Origin: an uncultured Alphaproteobacteria bacterium
GTDB taxonomy: Bacteria; Pseudomonadota; Alphaproteobacteria; Rhodobacterales; Rhodobacteraceae
Reading direction: 5' to 3'
Assembly (NCBI GenBank): GCA_902573735.1
Contig: CACGLH010000001.1
Span: 186,001-250,000, forward strand
DNA length: 64,000 nucleotides
The position numbers and the translations under genes are program-made. Of the stretch, positions 20,506 through 32,881 are shown piece after piece. How positions within the stretch are numbered: position 1 is the stretch's first letter; every line of letters begins with the position of its first letter. Below the pieces are notes generated by a model. It was not told the DNA's origin, made no database searches, and saw nothing but the letters and a program-made list of their open reading frames with translations.

Positions 20506-23500
20506 TTAATTTATGTGATCTAATTTATTCAATTCCTGAAGAGATATAATTGAAAGATTTTTTTCATTATGATATTCCATAGAATGTGCAGCTGCCCATG
20601 CACCCGAAATAGAAGTATAGTAAGAAAGATTTTTTTCTAATGCCAAAATTCTAATCCCTTTACTATCTTTTATAGATTGAATTCCTTCAGTAGTATTAAT
20701 AACCAAATCAATTTTGTTATCATTTAATAAATCAATAATGTTAGGCCTACCCTCATAGGCTTTTTTTACTAGTTTAACTTTAATATTATTTTTCAAAAGA
20801 AATTCTGCTGTTCCACTCGTTGCTAAAATCTTAATGCCTAAATTATCAACTATTTGACAAATTTCTAAAAGTTTTGTGTTTTTATCTTTTCCTTTAACTG
20901 AGATAAAAGCAGTCCCCTTTTTGGGTAATTTTATTCCAGCCGCAATTTGTGACTTCAAATATGCTTTAGCAAAACTTTTATCAATTCCCATCACCTCACC
21001 AGTTGAGCGCATTTCTGGGCCTAATAAAATGTCGGTACCTGGAAACTTATTAAAGGGTAATACTACTTCTTTTATTGCAAAGAAATTTATTTTGGGGTCA
21101 AGAAGTGTATTTTTTGCAATTCCTGCCATTATCAATGACGCTATTCCGGGTATTGGTTTGCCTATAACTTTAGAAACAAATGGGAGCGTTCTAGATGCTC
21201 TAGGATTTACTTCGAGAACATAAATATTTTTTTCACGTACTGCAAATTGTATATTAATTAAACCTTTTACTTTAAGCTCTTTTGCAAGCAAAACACTTTG
21301 TTTTTTTATTTTTGTAATTAATGCATTACTCAAAGAGTATGGTGGTAAACAGCAAGCACTATCCCCAGAATGAATACCTGCTTCCTCTATATGTTGCATT
21401 ACCCCTACTATTGTTACTTTTTCACCGTCTGATATAGCATCTACATCTATTTCTATCGCATCACTTATAAAACTATCAATTAATATCGGATTTTCACCTG
21501 TTACTTTTACAGCCTGATTAATATATTTTTTTAAATGAATTTCATTAAAAACTATTTCCATTGCTCTACCTCCTATTACATAGGAAGGTCTAATGACTAC
21601 AGGATAATTTATTTTGGCTGCAATATTAATAGATTCTTTTTCTGATCTAGCTATTCCGTTTTTTGGTTGCTTAAGGCCTATTTTATTTAGTAGTTTTTTA
21701 AATTTTTCTCGATCCTCGGAAATATCTATTGATTCTAGGCTGGTTCCAATTATAGGAACATTATATTTTTTTAGAGATTTAGAAAGATTTAAAGGTGTTT
21801 GTCCACCTAGTTGAATAATGACTCCTAATAAATTCCCATTTGATCTTTCTTTATCAATTATTTCCATTACATGTTCAACTGTTAAAGGTTCAAAATAAAG
21901 TCTATCAGATGTATCATAATCAGTTGACACAGTTTCAGGATTACAATTAATCATAATTGTTTCAATCCCTTCTTTGGAAAGTGCAAAACAGGCATGACAA
22001 CAACAATAATCAAATTCTATCCCTTGCCCAATTCGATTAGGCCCACCACCTAAAATTATAATTTTTTTATTTTTACTTGGATTGGACTCACAATTATTTT
22101 TTTCTTTTTCATTACGTCCATATGTCGAATACATATATGACGTATTGGATCTAAATTCTCCTGCACAAGTATCTACTCTTTTGAAAGTAGCTTGAATGTT
22201 TTTAGATTTCCTCAAGTTATAAATATCTTCTACTTTTAATGATGATAGCATACTTAATCTCTCATCAGTAAAGCCTAAAGATTTTATATAAAATAATTCA
22301 TCTTTATCATTAGGTAATTTATTTTTCTTAATATAATTTTCAACTTTGATTATTTCATTTATTCGTTCTAAAAACCACATATCTATTTTGGTGATTTCAT
22401 TAATATGTGATAATTCCATGCCATTACGAATTGCCTGTGCAATTTGAAGGATACGTTGGGGATTCTGCTTTGACAAAATATTTATCATGCCTAAGGGATC
22501 TTTTGGCATATCCACTTCATTTAAACCTGATAAGCCAATATCTAGTGAAGTAAGTGCTTTTTGAAGGCTTTCATGAAAAGATCTTCCAATGGACATCACC
22601 TCCCCAACAGATTTCATGGAACTACCCAATTCCGATGATGTTCCAGGAAATTTTTCAAATGTAAATCTTGGTATTTTTGTTACAACATAATCAATAGAAG
22701 GTTCAAAACTAGCAGGTGTAGTACCAGTTATGTCATTTTGCAATTCGTTAAGAGTATAACCTATAGCTAGTTTTGCAGCTATTTTGGCAATTGGAAACCC
22801 TGTAGCTTTTGAAGCAAGAGCTGACGATCTGGATACTCTGGGATTCATTTCAATAACAACCATTCTTCCATCATCCGGATTTATAGCCCACTGAACATTA
22901 GAACCTCCTGTTTCTACACCAATTTCTTTTAAAATTCTTATAGAGTCCGTTCTCATTTTTTGATATTCTTTATCAGTAAGAGTAAGAGCTGGTGCGACTG
23001 TAATGCTATCTCCAGTATGAACTCCCATAGGATCAAAATTCTCAATAGAGCATATAATTATGGCATTATCTTTTTGATCTCTTACTACTTCTAGTTCAAA
23101 TTCTTTCCATCCTAAAAGACTTTCGTCTATTAATACTTGGTTTGCAGGAGAAATTTCCAAACCATTTTTACAAATTTGATAGAAATCTTTAATATTATAA
23201 GCAATTCCCCCACCAGCTCCACCTAAAGTAAATGCTGGTCTTATGATAGCAGGTAAACCAATCTGATTTAAGGCAATTTCAGCATCATCAAATTTTTCAA
23301 TTATAACAGATTTGGGAGACTTGATTCCTAATTTTTCCATACAATTTCTAAATTTTTTTCTATCCTCAGCTTTTTCTATTGTAGATTTTGTGGCACCAAT
23401 TAACTTAACATTTTCTTTTTTTAATATTCCTTTTACTTCAAGTTCTATTGCAATATTAAGGGCAGTTTGGCCACCCATTGTCGGAAGTATTGCACATGGT

Positions 23501-23745
23501 TTTTCTTTTTTAATAATTTTCTCAACCGTTTCAGTATTTATAGGTTCAACATAAGTTGAGTCTGCTATTTCTGGGTCTGTCATTATAGTAGCAGGGTTGG
23601 AATTGATCAGAATTACTCGATATCCTTCTTCCTTAAGAGCTTTGCAAGCCTGTGTTCCGGAATAATCAAATTCACAAGCCTGACCTATAACTATTGGGCC
23701 AGCCCCTATAATTAATATAGATGAAATATCATTTCTTTTAGGCAT
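20506..23745 (-). CDS. carB: Carbamoyl-phosphate synthase large subunit
   Basis: Synthesises carbamoyl phosphate from glutamine-derived ammonia, bicarbonate and 2 ATP, for arginine and pyrimidines. The 1079-residue protein has two ATP-grasp halves (first starting [18 protein letters not shown] near 14-31, second starting [17 protein letters not shown] near 576-592) and a C-terminal MGS-like allosteric domain from about 950. Length is full. carA is not in the window. It is divergent from aspS across 162 bases and followed by tdk. Confidence 0.98.
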   Translation of the reverse strand: MPKRNDISSILIIGAGPIVIGQACEFDYSGTQACKALKEEGYRVILINSNPATIMTDPEIADSTYVEPINTETVEKIIKKEKPCAILPTMGGQTALNIAIELEVKGILKKENVKLIGATKSTIEKAEDRKKFRNCMEKLGIKSPKSVIIEKFDDAEIALNQIGLPAIIRPAFTLGGAGGGIAYNIKDFYQICKNGLEISPANQVLIDESLLGWKEFELEVVRDQKDNAIIICSIENFDPMGVHTGDSITVAPALTLTDKEYQKMRTDSIRILKEIGVETGGSNVQWAINPDDGRMVVIEMNPRVSRSSALASKATGFPIAKIAAKLAIGYTLNELQNDITGTTPASFEPSIDYVVTKIPRFTFEKFPGTSSELGSSMKSVGEVMSIGRSFHESLQKALTSLDIGLSGLNEVDMPKDPLGMINILSKQNPQRILQIAQAIRNGMELSHINEITKIDMWFLERINEIIKVENYIKKNKLPNDKDELFYIKSLGFTDERLSMLSSLKVEDIYNLRKSKNIQATFKRVDTCAGEFRSNTSYMYSTYGRNEKEKNNCESNPSKNKKIIILGGGPNRIGQGIEFDYCCCHACFALSKEGIETIMINCNPETVSTDYDTSDRLYFEPLTVEHVMEIIDKERSNGNLLGVIIQLGGQTPLNLSKSLKKYNVPIIGTSLESIDISEDREKFKKLLNKIGLKQPKNGIARSEKESINIAAKINYPVVIRPSYVIGGRAMEIVFNEIHLKKYINQAVKVTGENPILIDSFISDAIEIDVDAISDGEKVTIVGVMQHIEEAGIHSGDSACCLPPYSLSNALITKIKKQSVLLAKELKVKGLINIQFAVREKNIYVLEVNPRASRTLPFVSKVIGKPIPGIASLIMAGIAKNTLLDPKINFFAIKEVVLPFNKFPGTDILLGPEMRSTGEVMGIDKSFAKAYLKSQIAAGIKLPKKGTAFISVKGKDKNTKLLEICQIVDNLGIKILATSGTAEFLLKNNIKVKLVKKAYEGRPNIIDLLNDNKIDLVINTTEGIQSIKDSKGIRILALEKNLSYYTSISGAWAAAHSMEYHNEKNLSIISLQELNKLDHIN

Positions 23746-23919
23746 TTTAATTTTTTAATTCATTATTTGTCAGTTTGATGTAAATTAGGCAAGTATAAAT
23801 TAAAAAAAATCGTTGTTTTATAACAATATGAAACTTAATTAATCATATTAAGGCTTTACCCTTTACTATCTTTCTATTAATTGAGAAGAGATTTAATTTG
23901 AATTGTCTTGAGGCAAATT

Positions 23920-25698
23920 ATGGATGTATATAGAACTCATAATTGTAATGAACTATCAGTAAAGGATGTTGATAAGAAAGTTATCCTTTCAGGTTGGGTT
24001 CATAGAATAAGAGATCATGGAGGTGTACTTTTTATTGATTTAAGAGATCATTATGGAATTACACAAGTAGTAATTGATCCTGATAGTAAAGATTTTGTAA
24101 CTGCAGATAAGTTAAGATCAGAATGGTGTATTCAAATTATTGGGAAAGTTAAATTAAGAGATCATGAATTGATTAATAGAAATTTAAGCACTGGTGAAAT
24201 TGAAGTATTTATTGAAACTATAAAAATCTTAACGAAAGCTGATGACTTACCAATACCTGTATTTGGAGATTTAGAATATCCAGAAGAAACAAGACTAAAA
24301 TATAGATTCTTAGATTTAAGGAGAGATGGTCTACACAAAAATATGGTACTTCGATCCAATGTTATTTCTTCAATTAGACAAGAAATGTGGAAAATTGGAT
24401 TTAATGAATTTCAAACCCCAATTTTGACAGCTTCTTCTCCTGAAGGAGCTAGAGATTTTTTAGTTCCAAGCCGACTAAACAAAGGTAAATTTTATGCACT
24501 ACCTCAAGCACCCCAACAGTTTAAACAATTAATAATGATGGGTGGATTTGATAAATATTTTCAAATAGCACCATGTTTTAGGGATGAAGATCCGAGGTCA
24601 GATCGATCTCCTACTGATTTTTATCAGCTTGATATCGAAATGAGTTTTGTAAGTCAAAAAGATGTTCTAGATACAGTTAAACCAGTTATTGAAAACATTT
24701 TTAAACAGTATGCAGGAACTAAAAAAGTAGAATCAGAATGGCCGTTAATTTCATATGAGAATTCAATGTTATGGTATGGATGTGATAAACCTGATTTGCG
24801 CAACCCAATTAAAATGCAAGTTGTAAGTGATATTTTTAGGGACTCAGGTTTTGCGGTCTTTACAAATATATTAAAAAACCATGGAACTGAAATAAAAGCT
24901 ATCCCAGCACCTGGAGGTGGTAGCAGAAATTTTTGTGATAGAATGAACTCCTATGCCCAAAAAGAAGGTTTACCAGGAATGGGTTATATTTTTTGGAGAG
25001 AAGTAGACGGAAAAATTGATGCTGCAGGTCCTTTAGCAAAAAATATTGGTGAGGAAAAATCCGAAATTATAAGGAAACAGTTGAATTTAAATATTGGTGA
25101 TGCAGCTTTTTTTCTTGGTGGAAAACCTTCTAATTTTGATGCATTTTCTGCAAGGGCTAGAATTCATATTGGTAATCAACTAAAACTTATTAATGAAGAA
25201 GTATTTGCATTTGCATGGATTGTTGATTTTCCTATGTACGAAAAAGATGAAGAGGAAGGTACTATTGATTTTTCACATAATCCTTTTTCAATGCCTCAGG
25301 GAGGAATAAATGCCCTAATGGGTGACCCACTTAAAGTTAAAGGTTATCAATATGATCTTGCATGTAATGGTTATGAGCTATTATCTGGAGCAATAAGAAA
25401 CCATGAATTAGATACTTTATATAAGGCATTTGAGCTTGCAGGTTATTCAAAAAATGAGGTTTTTTCTAAATTTCAAGGGATCACAGAAGGTTTAAAATTT
25501 GGTCCTCCACCACATGGTGGATGTGCACTTGGTATTGACAGGATGATAATGTTATTAGCTGAAGAAGAAAATATTAGAGAAGTAATAATGTTCCCTATGA
25601 ATCAAAGAGGAGAAGATCTTATGATGAATGCTCCTAGTATTCCATCTAATCAACAGCTTATAGAACTAAACTTAAAATTAATTGAAACAGAGTCTTGA
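23920..25698 (+). CDS. aspS: Aspartyl-tRNA synthetase
   Basis: Class IIb synthetase. The N-terminal OB fold ([23 protein letters not shown]) binds the anticodon; class II motif 2 is in [21 protein letters not shown] and motif 3 in [14 protein letters not shown] near the C-terminus; the bacterial GAD insertion lies between. I start at the ATG giving MDVYRTHNC because TGAGG precedes it by about six bases; the track adds four codons to a TTG. The 592 residues are normal. Whether it also charges tRNA-Asn cannot be told, but non-discriminating AspRS is common in this class. Confidence 0.97.
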   Translation: MDVYRTHNCNELSVKDVDKKVILSGWVHRIRDHGGVLFIDLRDHYGITQVVIDPDSKDFVTADKLRSEWCIQIIGKVKLRDHELINRNLSTGEIEVFIETIKILTKADDLPIPVFGDLEYPEETRLKYRFLDLRRDGLHKNMVLRSNVISSIRQEMWKIGFNEFQTPILTASSPEGARDFLVPSRLNKGKFYALPQAPQQFKQLIMMGGFDKYFQIAPCFRDEDPRSDRSPTDFYQLDIEMSFVSQKDVLDTVKPVIENIFKQYAGTKKVESEWPLISYENSMLWYGCDKPDLRNPIKMQVVSDIFRDSGFAVFTNILKNHGTEIKAIPAPGGGSRNFCDRMNSYAQKEGLPGMGYIFWREVDGKIDAAGPLAKNIGEEKSEIIRKQLNLNIGDAAFFLGGKPSNFDAFSARARIHIGNQLKLINEEVFAFAWIVDFPMYEKDEEEGTIDFSHNPFSMPQGGINALMGDPLKVKGYQYDLACNGYELLSGAIRNHELDTLYKAFELAGYSKNEVFSKFQGITEGLKFGPPPHGGCALGIDRMIMLLAEEENIREVIMFPMNQRGEDLMMNAPSIPSNQQLIELNLKLIETES

Positions 25699-25715
25699 TT
25701 TAAGGGTTAAAATTT

Positions 25716-26288
25716 ATGAATCAAATCAAAGATATATCTGCTTTTTTTTCATCAAGAAGATCAATCTCTGTAAAAAATTTAAATTATCCTGGTCCAAACC
25801 ATAATCAAACTATGTCAATTTTAAAAAACGCTCTTAGAGTTCCTGATCATGGTAAACTTGAGCCTTGGAGAATAGTATTAATTTCAGGCGATCAGAAAAA
25901 AAACTTTATTTCTATAATAGAAAAAAGAGGAAAAGAAATAGATATAGATCCTTTAAAAATTGAAAAAAATAAAGCTAATTTATTGGGGACCCCAATTATT
26001 TTAGCAGTAATTTGTTCTCCATCTATTAGTTCAAAAATTCCTAAAATTGAACAAATCTTATCTTGTGGTGCTTTATGTATGAATATATTAAACAATTTTC
26101 TTGTTAAGGGCTGGGGAGCGAATTGGTTAACTGGTTGGATGGCTAATGATAAAAAATTTGGTGAATTAGCTTTTAATAATACTAAAAATGAATTTGTTGC
26201 AGGCTACATATATGTTGGAAGTTACGAAGTGATAAGTCCTGATAGACCAAGGCCTTCATTAGATGAAAAGATTTCTTATTTCGAATAA
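25716..26288 (+). CDS. Nitroreductase family protein, YdjA-like
   Basis: FMN-dependent NAD(P)H oxidoreductase of the small nitroreductase type, 190 residues. Typical pieces are the N-terminal SSRRSISVKNL (about 12-22), the FMN-contacting RVPDHGKLEPWRIVLISG (about 42-59) and the C-terminal GYIYVGS. These resemble the YdjA subgroup. Natural substrate unknown. It follows aspS after 17 bases on the same strand, so it is probably read with it. Confidence 0.88.
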   Translation: MNQIKDISAFFSSRRSISVKNLNYPGPNHNQTMSILKNALRVPDHGKLEPWRIVLISGDQKKNFISIIEKRGKEIDIDPLKIEKNKANLLGTPIILAVICSPSISSKIPKIEQILSCGALCMNILNNFLVKGWGANWLTGWMANDKKFGELAFNNTKNEFVAGYIYVGSYEVISPDRPRPSLDEKISYFE

Positions 26289-26318
26289 AAATTAACTTAT
26301 TTCTTCACATTTTTTTAT

Positions 26319-26552
26319 TCATATCAAAAAAATAATATATATTAACACCATCGAAATTAACCATATAATTGAAGATAGTAATGTTACTAAAATCATCTTC
26401 TTTTTTATATTTGCGTTTATAGGTGCAGAGGTTGGAGTGCCATACGATCGTTTACCCTCTTCTTGTTGCGTTTTAATATTTAAAGGCAATATTATAAATA
26501 AAATAAGAAACCAAAATACTGCAAAAAGAACTAAAGATGCTGTTATTGTCAT
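26319..26552 (-). CDS. DUF1467 small membrane protein
   Basis: Membrane protein of 77 residues with two hydrophobic helices (about 5-25 and 55-76) and the DUF1467 core PLNIKTQQEEGKRSYGTPTSAPINANIKKK between them. Function unknown. It follows mce by 12 bases. DUF1467 beside the methylmalonyl-CoA epimerase gene is a standard alphaproteobacterial pairing. Confidence 0.88.
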   Translation of the reverse strand: MTITASLVLFAVFWFLILFIILPLNIKTQQEEGKRSYGTPTSAPINANIKKKMILVTLLSSIIWLISMVLIYIIFLI

Positions 26553-26564
26553 ACCTTGTTAATT

Positions 26565-26966
26565 TCACTCCTCCTGTAATTCTATTAAAGTACCATCAAA
26601 ACCAGATGGATGTAAAAAAATTACAGGTTTTCCGTGTGCTCCTATTTTGGGATTATCTCCAATTATTTTATAGTTATTTTTCATCAAAATATTTATAGAC
26701 AATTCTAAATTTTTCACTTCGTAACATATATGATGTATTCCCCCATTTTTATTTTTATTTAAAAAATTAAAAATAGGACTATTTTCTCCAAGTGGAGTAA
26801 TTAATTCAACTTTTGTATTGGGTAATTCTATAAATACTACAGTTACTCCATGTTCTGGCTGGTCTAAAGGCTCGCCAACCTTAGCTCCTAATATATCTCT
26901 GTAAGTATTTGTCGCATACTTTAAATCAGTAACTGCTATTGCGACGTGATTAAGTCTTCCCAGCAT
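26565..26966 (-). CDS. mce: Methylmalonyl-CoA epimerase (VOC family)
   Basis: Glyoxalase/VOC-fold enzyme that interconverts the R and S forms of methylmalonyl-CoA. The metal ligand histidine in GRLNHVAIAV (about 3-12), a further ligand region GIHHICYEV (about 94-102) and the C-terminal glutamate in TLIELQEE are present. Length of 133 residues is right. The mutase genes are not in the window. One base separates it from the dapE stop, so it is in the dapD-dapE transcription unit. Confidence 0.9.
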   Translation of the reverse strand: MLGRLNHVAIAVTDLKYATNTYRDILGAKVGEPLDQPEHGVTVVFIELPNTKVELITPLGENSPIFNFLNKNKNGGIHHICYEVKNLELSINILMKNNYKIIGDNPKIGAHGKPVIFLHPSGFDGTLIELQEE

Positions 26967-26967
26967 A

Positions 26968-28122
26968 TCATTTCCTATCTTTTTTTACGTCTATATAAAA
27001 ATTATTAAGTATATCTGAATAAATATTTTCTAAACCTAATATTTGCGATGTTTGAACAGATTCATCAACAGCATGCATCTTTTTGCCTACTAAACCAAAT
27101 TCAACTACAGGACATTTTTGAATAATATATCTTGCGTCAGATGTTCCACCAGTTGTAGAAAAATTTGCAGATATACCAGTATATTTTTTAACTGACTTTT
27201 TAACTAATTTAGCCAAATAACTTGGTTTAGAAAAAAAGGGCTCCCCTGAAATATTAATTTTGATATTAATTTTTGTTTTTGTTAAATGTTCAATATTATT
27301 AGCACACTGCTTTAACCAATCACTAATTTTTTTTCCAGTGTGTTTATCATTAAATCTTATATTTACAATCATTTCTACATTTTTAGGTATGACATTATTT
27401 GATTTATTTGTAGTTGATATAGATGTGGTTACTAAAGTAGATGGTTCAAAAAATTTTGAACCATTATCCAGAGGTTTATTTGTTAATAAATTTATGAGTT
27501 TCATACTAGCATGAATTGGATTAATAGCTAAATGTGGATAAGCAGAATGGCCTTGTTTGCCTAGAATTGAAAAATATCCTGTTAGTGAACCTTTTCTTCC
27601 AATTTTTATCATATCCCCAAATTTTTCAGGGCAGGTTGGTTCTCCAACTACACAAAAATCAATACGTTCATTTTTTTTATCCATCCACTCTAATATTGCT
27701 TTTGTACCATCTTGGGCCTTACCTTCTTCATCAGATGTGATTAATAGTACTATAGAAAATATAGGGGGAGTTTTTTGACTAACACTTATTGCTGCAGAAC
27801 AAAATGCTGCAACAGCCGATTTCATATCTACTGATCCTCGACCGTAAATTTCCTCACCTATAATTTCTCCAGAAAATGGGTTTGATTTCCAGTCACTAAT
27901 TTCACCAGGAGTAACAACATCAATATGTCCAGAAAAACCAAAGGTAGGTAAATGTTTTGACCCCCATCTTAAAAAAAGATTTTTTATTCCATTCTTATTA
28001 ATCTCATGAATATTAAAATCAGTATCTTGAAATAGGTTTTTTATTACTTTAAAGGTTCCTGCTTCTTTAGGAGTAACAGAATGGCATTTAATTAGCTGTG
28101 AAGTTAAATCGATTGAATTCAT
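26968..28122 (-). CDS. dapE: Succinyl-diaminopimelate desuccinylase
   Basis: Zinc enzyme that releases LL-diaminopimelate in lysine and peptidoglycan synthesis. M20 peptidase features: FSGHIDVVTPGE (about 63-74), YGRGSVDMKSAVAAF (about 92-106), ITSDEEGKAQDGT (about 127-139), GEPT near 161 and the late histidine in GKKMHAVDESV. Length of 384 residues is normal. It lies 16 bases downstream of dapD; the two act in consecutive parts of the succinylase pathway. Confidence 0.96.
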   Translation of the reverse strand: MNSIDLTSQLIKCHSVTPKEAGTFKVIKNLFQDTDFNIHEINKNGIKNLFLRWGSKHLPTFGFSGHIDVVTPGEISDWKSNPFSGEIIGEEIYGRGSVDMKSAVAAFCSAAISVSQKTPPIFSIVLLITSDEEGKAQDGTKAILEWMDKKNERIDFCVVGEPTCPEKFGDMIKIGRKGSLTGYFSILGKQGHSAYPHLAINPIHASMKLINLLTNKPLDNGSKFFEPSTLVTTSISTTNKSNNVIPKNVEMIVNIRFNDKHTGKKISDWLKQCANNIEHLTKTKINIKINISGEPFFSKPSYLAKLVKKSVKKYTGISANFSTTGGTSDARYIIQKCPVVEFGLVGKKMHAVDESVQTSQILGLENIYSDILNNFYIDVKKDRK

Positions 28123-28138
28123 ATTAATATGTTAAAAA

Positions 28139-28969
28139 TTAATCTCTAAGTAAATCATTAATAGATGTTTTAGACCTTGTTTTTTCGTCAACTTGTTTAA
28201 CTATAACAGCACAATAAAGGTTTGGCCCTCCCTTATCAGAGGGAAGAGAACCCGGTACTACTACTGAATAGGGAGGAATTTCTCCATAAATTATCTCATT
28301 AGTTTCTCTTATCACTATTTTAGTTGATTTTCCAATAAATACACCCATCCCTATAACAGCACCTTTTCTCACTATACATCCTTCTACTACCTCAGATCTT
28401 GCGCCAATAAAACAACCATCTTCAATAATTGTTGGGGAAGCTTGCATTGGTTCTAGTACACCACCAATTCCTACTCCACCAGAAAGGTGAACATTTTTAC
28501 CGATTTGTGCACAAGAGCCAACAGTAGCCCAAGTATCAACCATTGTACCTTTATCAACATAAGCTCCCAAATTTACAAAACTTGGCATTAATACCACACC
28601 AGGCGCTACAAAAGCAGATTTACGTACAATGCAATTAGGAACTGCTCGAAATCCACATTTTATCCAGTCATCTTCTGTCCAATTTAAAAATTTATTATCA
28701 ACTTTATCCCACCAATTAGAATTTTGTGGGCCCCCAGGATGTAAGCTCATATCTTTTAAACGAAAACTTAATAAAACAGCTTTTTTTGCCCATTGGTTCA
28801 CTTTCCATTTATTATCTTCAATTGGTTCTGCCACTCTCAGTTTACCAGTTCCAAGAAGGTCTAATGTTTCAAGAATTGAGTCTTTTAATTCTCCAACTGT
28901 GTTTGTGGAAATAGTATCTTTATTATCCCATGCTTTATTAATAATATTTTCTAGATTTTCAATGCCCAT
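28139..28969 (-). CDS. dapD: Tetrahydrodipicolinate N-succinyltransferase
   Basis: Transfers succinyl from succinyl-CoA to tetrahydrodipicolinate. The N-terminal helical part includes [17 protein letters not shown]; the middle is a left-handed beta helix of hexapeptide repeats ([19 protein letters not shown], then [15 protein letters not shown]). Length of 276 residues is standard. It is 24 bases after the phytase-like gene and precedes dapE. Confidence 0.97.
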   Translation of the reverse strand: MGIENLENIINKAWDNKDTISTNTVGELKDSILETLDLLGTGKLRVAEPIEDNKWKVNQWAKKAVLLSFRLKDMSLHPGGPQNSNWWDKVDNKFLNWTEDDWIKCGFRAVPNCIVRKSAFVAPGVVLMPSFVNLGAYVDKGTMVDTWATVGSCAQIGKNVHLSGGVGIGGVLEPMQASPTIIEDGCFIGARSEVVEGCIVRKGAVIGMGVFIGKSTKIVIRETNEIIYGEIPPYSVVVPGSLPSDKGGPNLYCAVIVKQVDEKTRSKTSINDLLRD

Positions 28970-28992
28970 CCCTTTTTCCTTTCTAAGTATTT

Positions 28993-29889
28993 TTATTTTT
29001 TTAAGATGAATTCTCTTACCTCAGTTTCTAGCAATGGTGAAAACTGATTATCTGAAATTAATGTAAGATAAATTTGACCATCATTATCTTTCCATTTACT
29101 TAAACCCTCAAAATTATAATACTCCCAAGGTAAACTTTCCAATAATATTTCTGAATTTATAATGTTGTTTTCTTCAATTATGATCCTTCTCAATCTAATT
29201 TTAAATCCGTCATAAAATGAGAATTTTCTTTCAAGAGTTATCAAGTTTCCATCATCAATCATTTCTGCATCAACTACTTTAAAGTCTTGGCTAATTTTGA
29301 TTTCATCAATTATAGACCACTTATTATTATGTAATCTATAAATAGGATGTCGTTCTTTTCCTTTTGGAGGTAATTCAGGAATAGCAAAAAGTTCTCCATT
29401 TTCTTTAATTGCAAGAGCTTCAATTCCATCATTAAATAAAAGTTTATCAAAATCTGGGTGTTTTGGTAAAAACTTACCTGGTCCATTTAAATCTTCATGA
29501 TACATGACTCTATTATTTGATTCGAATGATATATAAAATCCATTGCTTTTACTTTTGACTATTGATTCACTATCAATATTTCTTCCGGTTAAATTTTCTT
29601 TTTTGCTGCTAAAAAGTTGACCTTGATCTAATATTTCAAAATCAATTATTTTGTTTAGATCGTCTCTAACTATTTTCCCTTGGAAATAATGAGATTTATC
29701 ACTTATTAGAGTAAAATTTTTACCATTTTCTGATAATGTAATACCTGAAATGCCTCCAAAATTATTATCTTCATATGTGATCAACTTAGATCCTAATAAA
29801 GATATTTCCCATTTATTTGTGGTTATTGAATATGTGTAGAAAGGAATTAGATATAATAATAATATTAATAAAAACAAATCCTTTTGCAT
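28993..29889 (-). CDS. Exported esterase-like phytase-domain protein
   Basis: Secreted or periplasmic beta-propeller-like protein of the esterase-like phytase family (DUF/PF13449-type). The N-terminus is a clear Sec signal ([21 protein letters not shown]). Typical family pieces are [51 protein letters not shown] and NFEGLSKW. I start at the ATG before the signal peptide; the track adds six codons to TTG. About 298 residues. True substrate unknown; phytate hydrolysis should not be assumed. It is upstream of dapD on the same strand. Confidence 0.82.
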   Translation of the reverse strand: MQKDLFLLILLLYLIPFYTYSITTNKWEISLLGSKLITYEDNNFGGISGITLSENGKNFTLISDKSHYFQGKIVRDDLNKIIDFEILDQGQLFSSKKENLTGRNIDSESIVKSKSNGFYISFESNNRVMYHEDLNGPGKFLPKHPDFDKLLFNDGIEALAIKENGELFAIPELPPKGKERHPIYRLHNNKWSIIDEIKISQDFKVVDAEMIDDGNLITLERKFSFYDGFKIRLRRIIIEENNIINSEILLESLPWEYYNFEGLSKWKDNDGQIYLTLISDNQFSPLLETEVREFILKK

Positions 29890-30007
29890 TTTAAATATAG
29901 CTATCAAAATTATATTCGGAAGATATGGATCATATACACTTTAGTCTATTATATTTTAGTTTATAGGTTATAAAGATTAATAGAATATACATTATATAAA
30001 TATACAA

Positions 30008-30292
30008 ATGGTTTCACTTATTCAAATAATATCTGCTTTGCTAAATATAATTACATGGCTTGTGATTATTGATGTTGTAATGTCTTTACTTATTCAATTT
30101 AGAATTCTCGACCAAAGGAATCAAATTGTGTCACAAATTTGGTTATCAATTAGAAATGTATTAGAGCCATTATATTCGAGAATAAGATCTTTTCTACCTA
30201 ATACTATTGGTTTCGATTTGGCACCTGCAATTTTGTTGTTTGGAATATTTGCTATACAAACAATTATAAGAAATAATTTTAACCACTATTAG
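30008..30292 (+). CDS. YggT family membrane protein
   Basis: Small inner-membrane protein of 94 residues with two hydrophobic segments (about 1-30 and 66-88) and the YggT hallmarks [19 protein letters not shown] and [15 protein letters not shown]...[10 protein letters not shown]. Function unknown; family members are linked to osmotic stress or cell-division site factors. Its last 14 bases overlap the convergent argG 3' end. Confidence 0.9.
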   Translation: MVSLIQIISALLNIITWLVIIDVVMSLLIQFRILDQRNQIVSQIWLSIRNVLEPLYSRIRSFLPNTIGFDLAPAILLFGIFAIQTIIRNNFNHY

Positions 30293-31514
30293 TATTTTTT
30301 AAATTTCTTTGTGCTAATAACTTTAACCTTAAAGCATTTAATTTAATGAAACCGGAAGCATCTCCTTGGTTGTATATACCCTCGTCATCTTCAAATGTGA
30401 CTTGTTTTTCTGAATACAGGCTTTGTTTTGATTGCCTTGCTATTGATCTGACACTTCCTTTATATAGTTTAAGGGTAACTTCACCTTCCACGTATTTCTG
30501 ACTGGAATTGATAAGAGATTGTAACATTTCTCTTTCAGGAGAATACCAAAACCCATTATATATAAGTTCGGAATATTTCGGCATTAATTCGTCTTTCAAG
30601 TGAGAAGCTCCCCTATCTAATGTAATACTTTCTATTGCTCTATGAGCTTCAAGCAAAATAGTGCCTCCAGGAGTTTCATAAATTCCTCTAGACTTCATTC
30701 CAATAAATCTACCCTCAACAAGATCTAATCTTCCGATTCCGTGTTTGCTACCTAATTGATTTAATTTTTCTAGCAGATCATGTCCTTTCATTTTTTGGTC
30801 ATTAATTGCAATCATATCTCCTGATTCAAACTTTATTTTAATAATCTCTGCATCTTCTGGGGCATTTTCTGGAGAACAAGTTCTTTGAAAAACATATTCT
30901 GGTGCAATTTCTGAGGGATCCTCTAATACCTTACCTTCAGATGATGTATGTAGAATGTTAGCATCAACTGAAAATGGAGCTTCACCTTTCTTGTCCTTTG
31001 AGATAGGTATTTGGTTTTTTTCTGCGAACTCTAGTAATTTACTTCTACTATTTAAATCCCATTCTCTCCAAGGACTAATTATTTTAATATTTGGATTTAA
31101 TGCATAACAAGACAGCTCAAATCTTACTTGATCATTACCTTTTCCTGTAGCTCCATGAGAAACAGCGTCTGCATTAACTCTGTTAGCGATTTCAATTAAC
31201 TTTTTTGAAATTAATGGTCTTGCAATTGCAGTTCCAAGTAGATACTGACCTTCATATAATGCATTTGATCTAAACATAGGAAAAACAAAGTCTCTTACAA
31301 ACTCTTCTCTAAGATCCTCAACAAATATATTTTCGGGTTTTACTCCTAAAAGAAGAGCTTTTTCCCTTGCAGGTTCAAGTTCTTCTTTTTGTCCAATATC
31401 TGCTGTAAAAGTCACAACTTCATAATTATAATTCAACTGGAGCCATTTTAAAATTATGGAAGTATCTAAACCACCTGAATAAGCTAAAACAACTTTCCTA
31501 GGTTTTTTATTCAT
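30279..31514 (-). CDS. argG: Argininosuccinate synthase
   Basis: Joins citrulline and aspartate with ATP in arginine synthesis. The PP-loop [14 protein letters not shown] (about 8-21), [15 protein letters not shown] (about 119-133) and [17 protein letters not shown] (about 267-283) are present. Length of 411 residues is normal. argH lies about 20 kb away on the other strand, so the pathway genes are split. It stands alone, with its stop inside yggT on the opposite strand. Confidence 0.98.
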   Translation of the reverse strand: MNKKPRKVVLAYSGGLDTSIILKWLQLNYNYEVVTFTADIGQKEELEPAREKALLLGVKPENIFVEDLREEFVRDFVFPMFRSNALYEGQYLLGTAIARPLISKKLIEIANRVNADAVSHGATGKGNDQVRFELSCYALNPNIKIISPWREWDLNSRSKLLEFAEKNQIPISKDKKGEAPFSVDANILHTSSEGKVLEDPSEIAPEYVFQRTCSPENAPEDAEIIKIKFESGDMIAINDQKMKGHDLLEKLNQLGSKHGIGRLDLVEGRFIGMKSRGIYETPGGTILLEAHRAIESITLDRGASHLKDELMPKYSELIYNGFWYSPEREMLQSLINSSQKYVEGEVTLKLYKGSVRSIARQSKQSLYSEKQVTFEDDEGIYNQGDASGFIKLNALRLKLLAQRNLKNTNSG

Positions 31515-31675
31515 CTTTAAAAACCTCCATATTATTAAATTTAATGATTTTATTAAATAATTTTATTTTTATGACAAGTAAATATGAAATCAAATTTTTA
31601 AATCTATAACGAAAGAAAATCAAATGAGACGTTACTTAATTGATTATTAAATATGTATATGCTTTAATTAATTTA

Positions 31676-32854
31676 ATGAGTGAATTATTTAATTTTAATT
31701 TTAATACTACACCTAATGTTCGTTTTGGTTCTAACATTTTATTATCCTCTGCAGCTGAAATAAAGAAAATATTAGGGCCTAGAATACTAATAGTTACAGA
31801 TCCTTTATTGTCTAAGATGGGATTATATAAACCTTTGGTAGATCAGCTTTTATCTTTGGGAGCAAAAATCAAAATTTATGATGAGGTAAATGAAGACCCT
31901 GCAATTGAAAATTTAGAAGCAGCAATTGAAGAAGCAACGATTTTTTTAACTACTGGCATATTAGGTTTTGGAGGTGGATCTCCAATGGATGTTGCAAAGT
32001 TGACTGCTTTGTTGTTAGGGTCAAATGATAAAATAGATGAAATTTGGGGAGTTAATAATGTTTTAGGCCCAAGATTACCACTCGCTTTAATACCTACAAC
32101 TTCTGGTACAGGTTCTGAAGTCACGCCAATATCTATAATAACTTTATCAAACTATGAAAAAAAAGGTGTATCATCTAAAGTTATAATTCCAGATTTAGCT
32201 GTATTAGATCCACTTTTAACTATTGATCTTCCATCTAAAACTACTGCTAGTACTGGAATAGACGCTATGGTTCATGCTATTGAGGCATATACCTCTAAAA
32301 GTGCAAATAATAATCCAATCTCAAAAGTACTAGCTGAAAAAGCCCTTAATCTAATTGGGGGTTCAATTATTCAAGCCGTTCAAAATGGTAAAAATGATGA
32401 AGAATCTAGAAACAAAATGTTACTGGGTTCATTAATGGCAGGGATGTCATTTGCAAATTCACCAGTTGCTGCAGTTCATGCTTTGGCCTACCCCCTTGGA
32501 GGTAAATATAAAATTACGCATGGATTATCTAATGCATTAATCTTACCTTATGTTCTTACATTTAATATGAAAGATGAAGAAACAAAAAATTCATATCTTT
32601 ATTTATCGGACATAATATTTCCTCAAATAAAGCATATTAAAAATACTCAAGACAAATCTATAGCATTCATTAATGAATTTATAAATTTATCAAAAAGGTT
32701 AAATTTACCTACAAAAATAAGAGAACTCGGTATTCCAAAAAAAGCATGTAAGGAAATGTCTATTGAAGCAATGAAACAAGAAAGATTGTTGATAAATAAT
32801 CCAGTAGGTCTTACACAAAAAGATATTCAAAAAATTTATGAGCAAGCTTGGTGA
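31676..32854 (+). CDS. Iron-containing (group III) alcohol dehydrogenase
   Basis: Fe-ADH family enzyme of about 392 residues. The NAD(P) loop GFGGGSPMDVAK (about 98-109), PTTSGTGSEVTP (about 138-149), metal ligands in GIDAMVHAIEAY (about 192-203) and in AVHALAYPLGGKYKITHG (about 260-277) are present. Substrate is not predictable; relatives use short alcohols, butanol, lactaldehyde or hydroxyacids. The track starts at TTG 36 bases upstream, but the ATG giving MSELFNF fits the family. It is 27 bases before an alpha/beta hydrolase on the same strand. Confidence 0.88.
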   Translation: MSELFNFNFNTTPNVRFGSNILLSSAAEIKKILGPRILIVTDPLLSKMGLYKPLVDQLLSLGAKIKIYDEVNEDPAIENLEAAIEEATIFLTTGILGFGGGSPMDVAKLTALLLGSNDKIDEIWGVNNVLGPRLPLALIPTTSGTGSEVTPISIITLSNYEKKGVSSKVIIPDLAVLDPLLTIDLPSKTTASTGIDAMVHAIEAYTSKSANNNPISKVLAEKALNLIGGSIIQAVQNGKNDEESRNKMLLGSLMAGMSFANSPVAAVHALAYPLGGKYKITHGLSNALILPYVLTFNMKDEETKNSYLYLSDIIFPQIKHIKNTQDKSIAFINEFINLSKRLNLPTKIRELGIPKKACKEMSIEAMKQERLLINNPVGLTQKDIQKIYEQAW

Positions 32855-32881
32855 TAAAAAATCTGTTAATTGATATATCTC

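Noticed and set aside
23800-23840. Imperfect hairpin TTGTT-TTAT-AACAA between carB and aspS
   Set aside because: Short and AT-only around a four-base loop; not placed as a terminator or a known operator.
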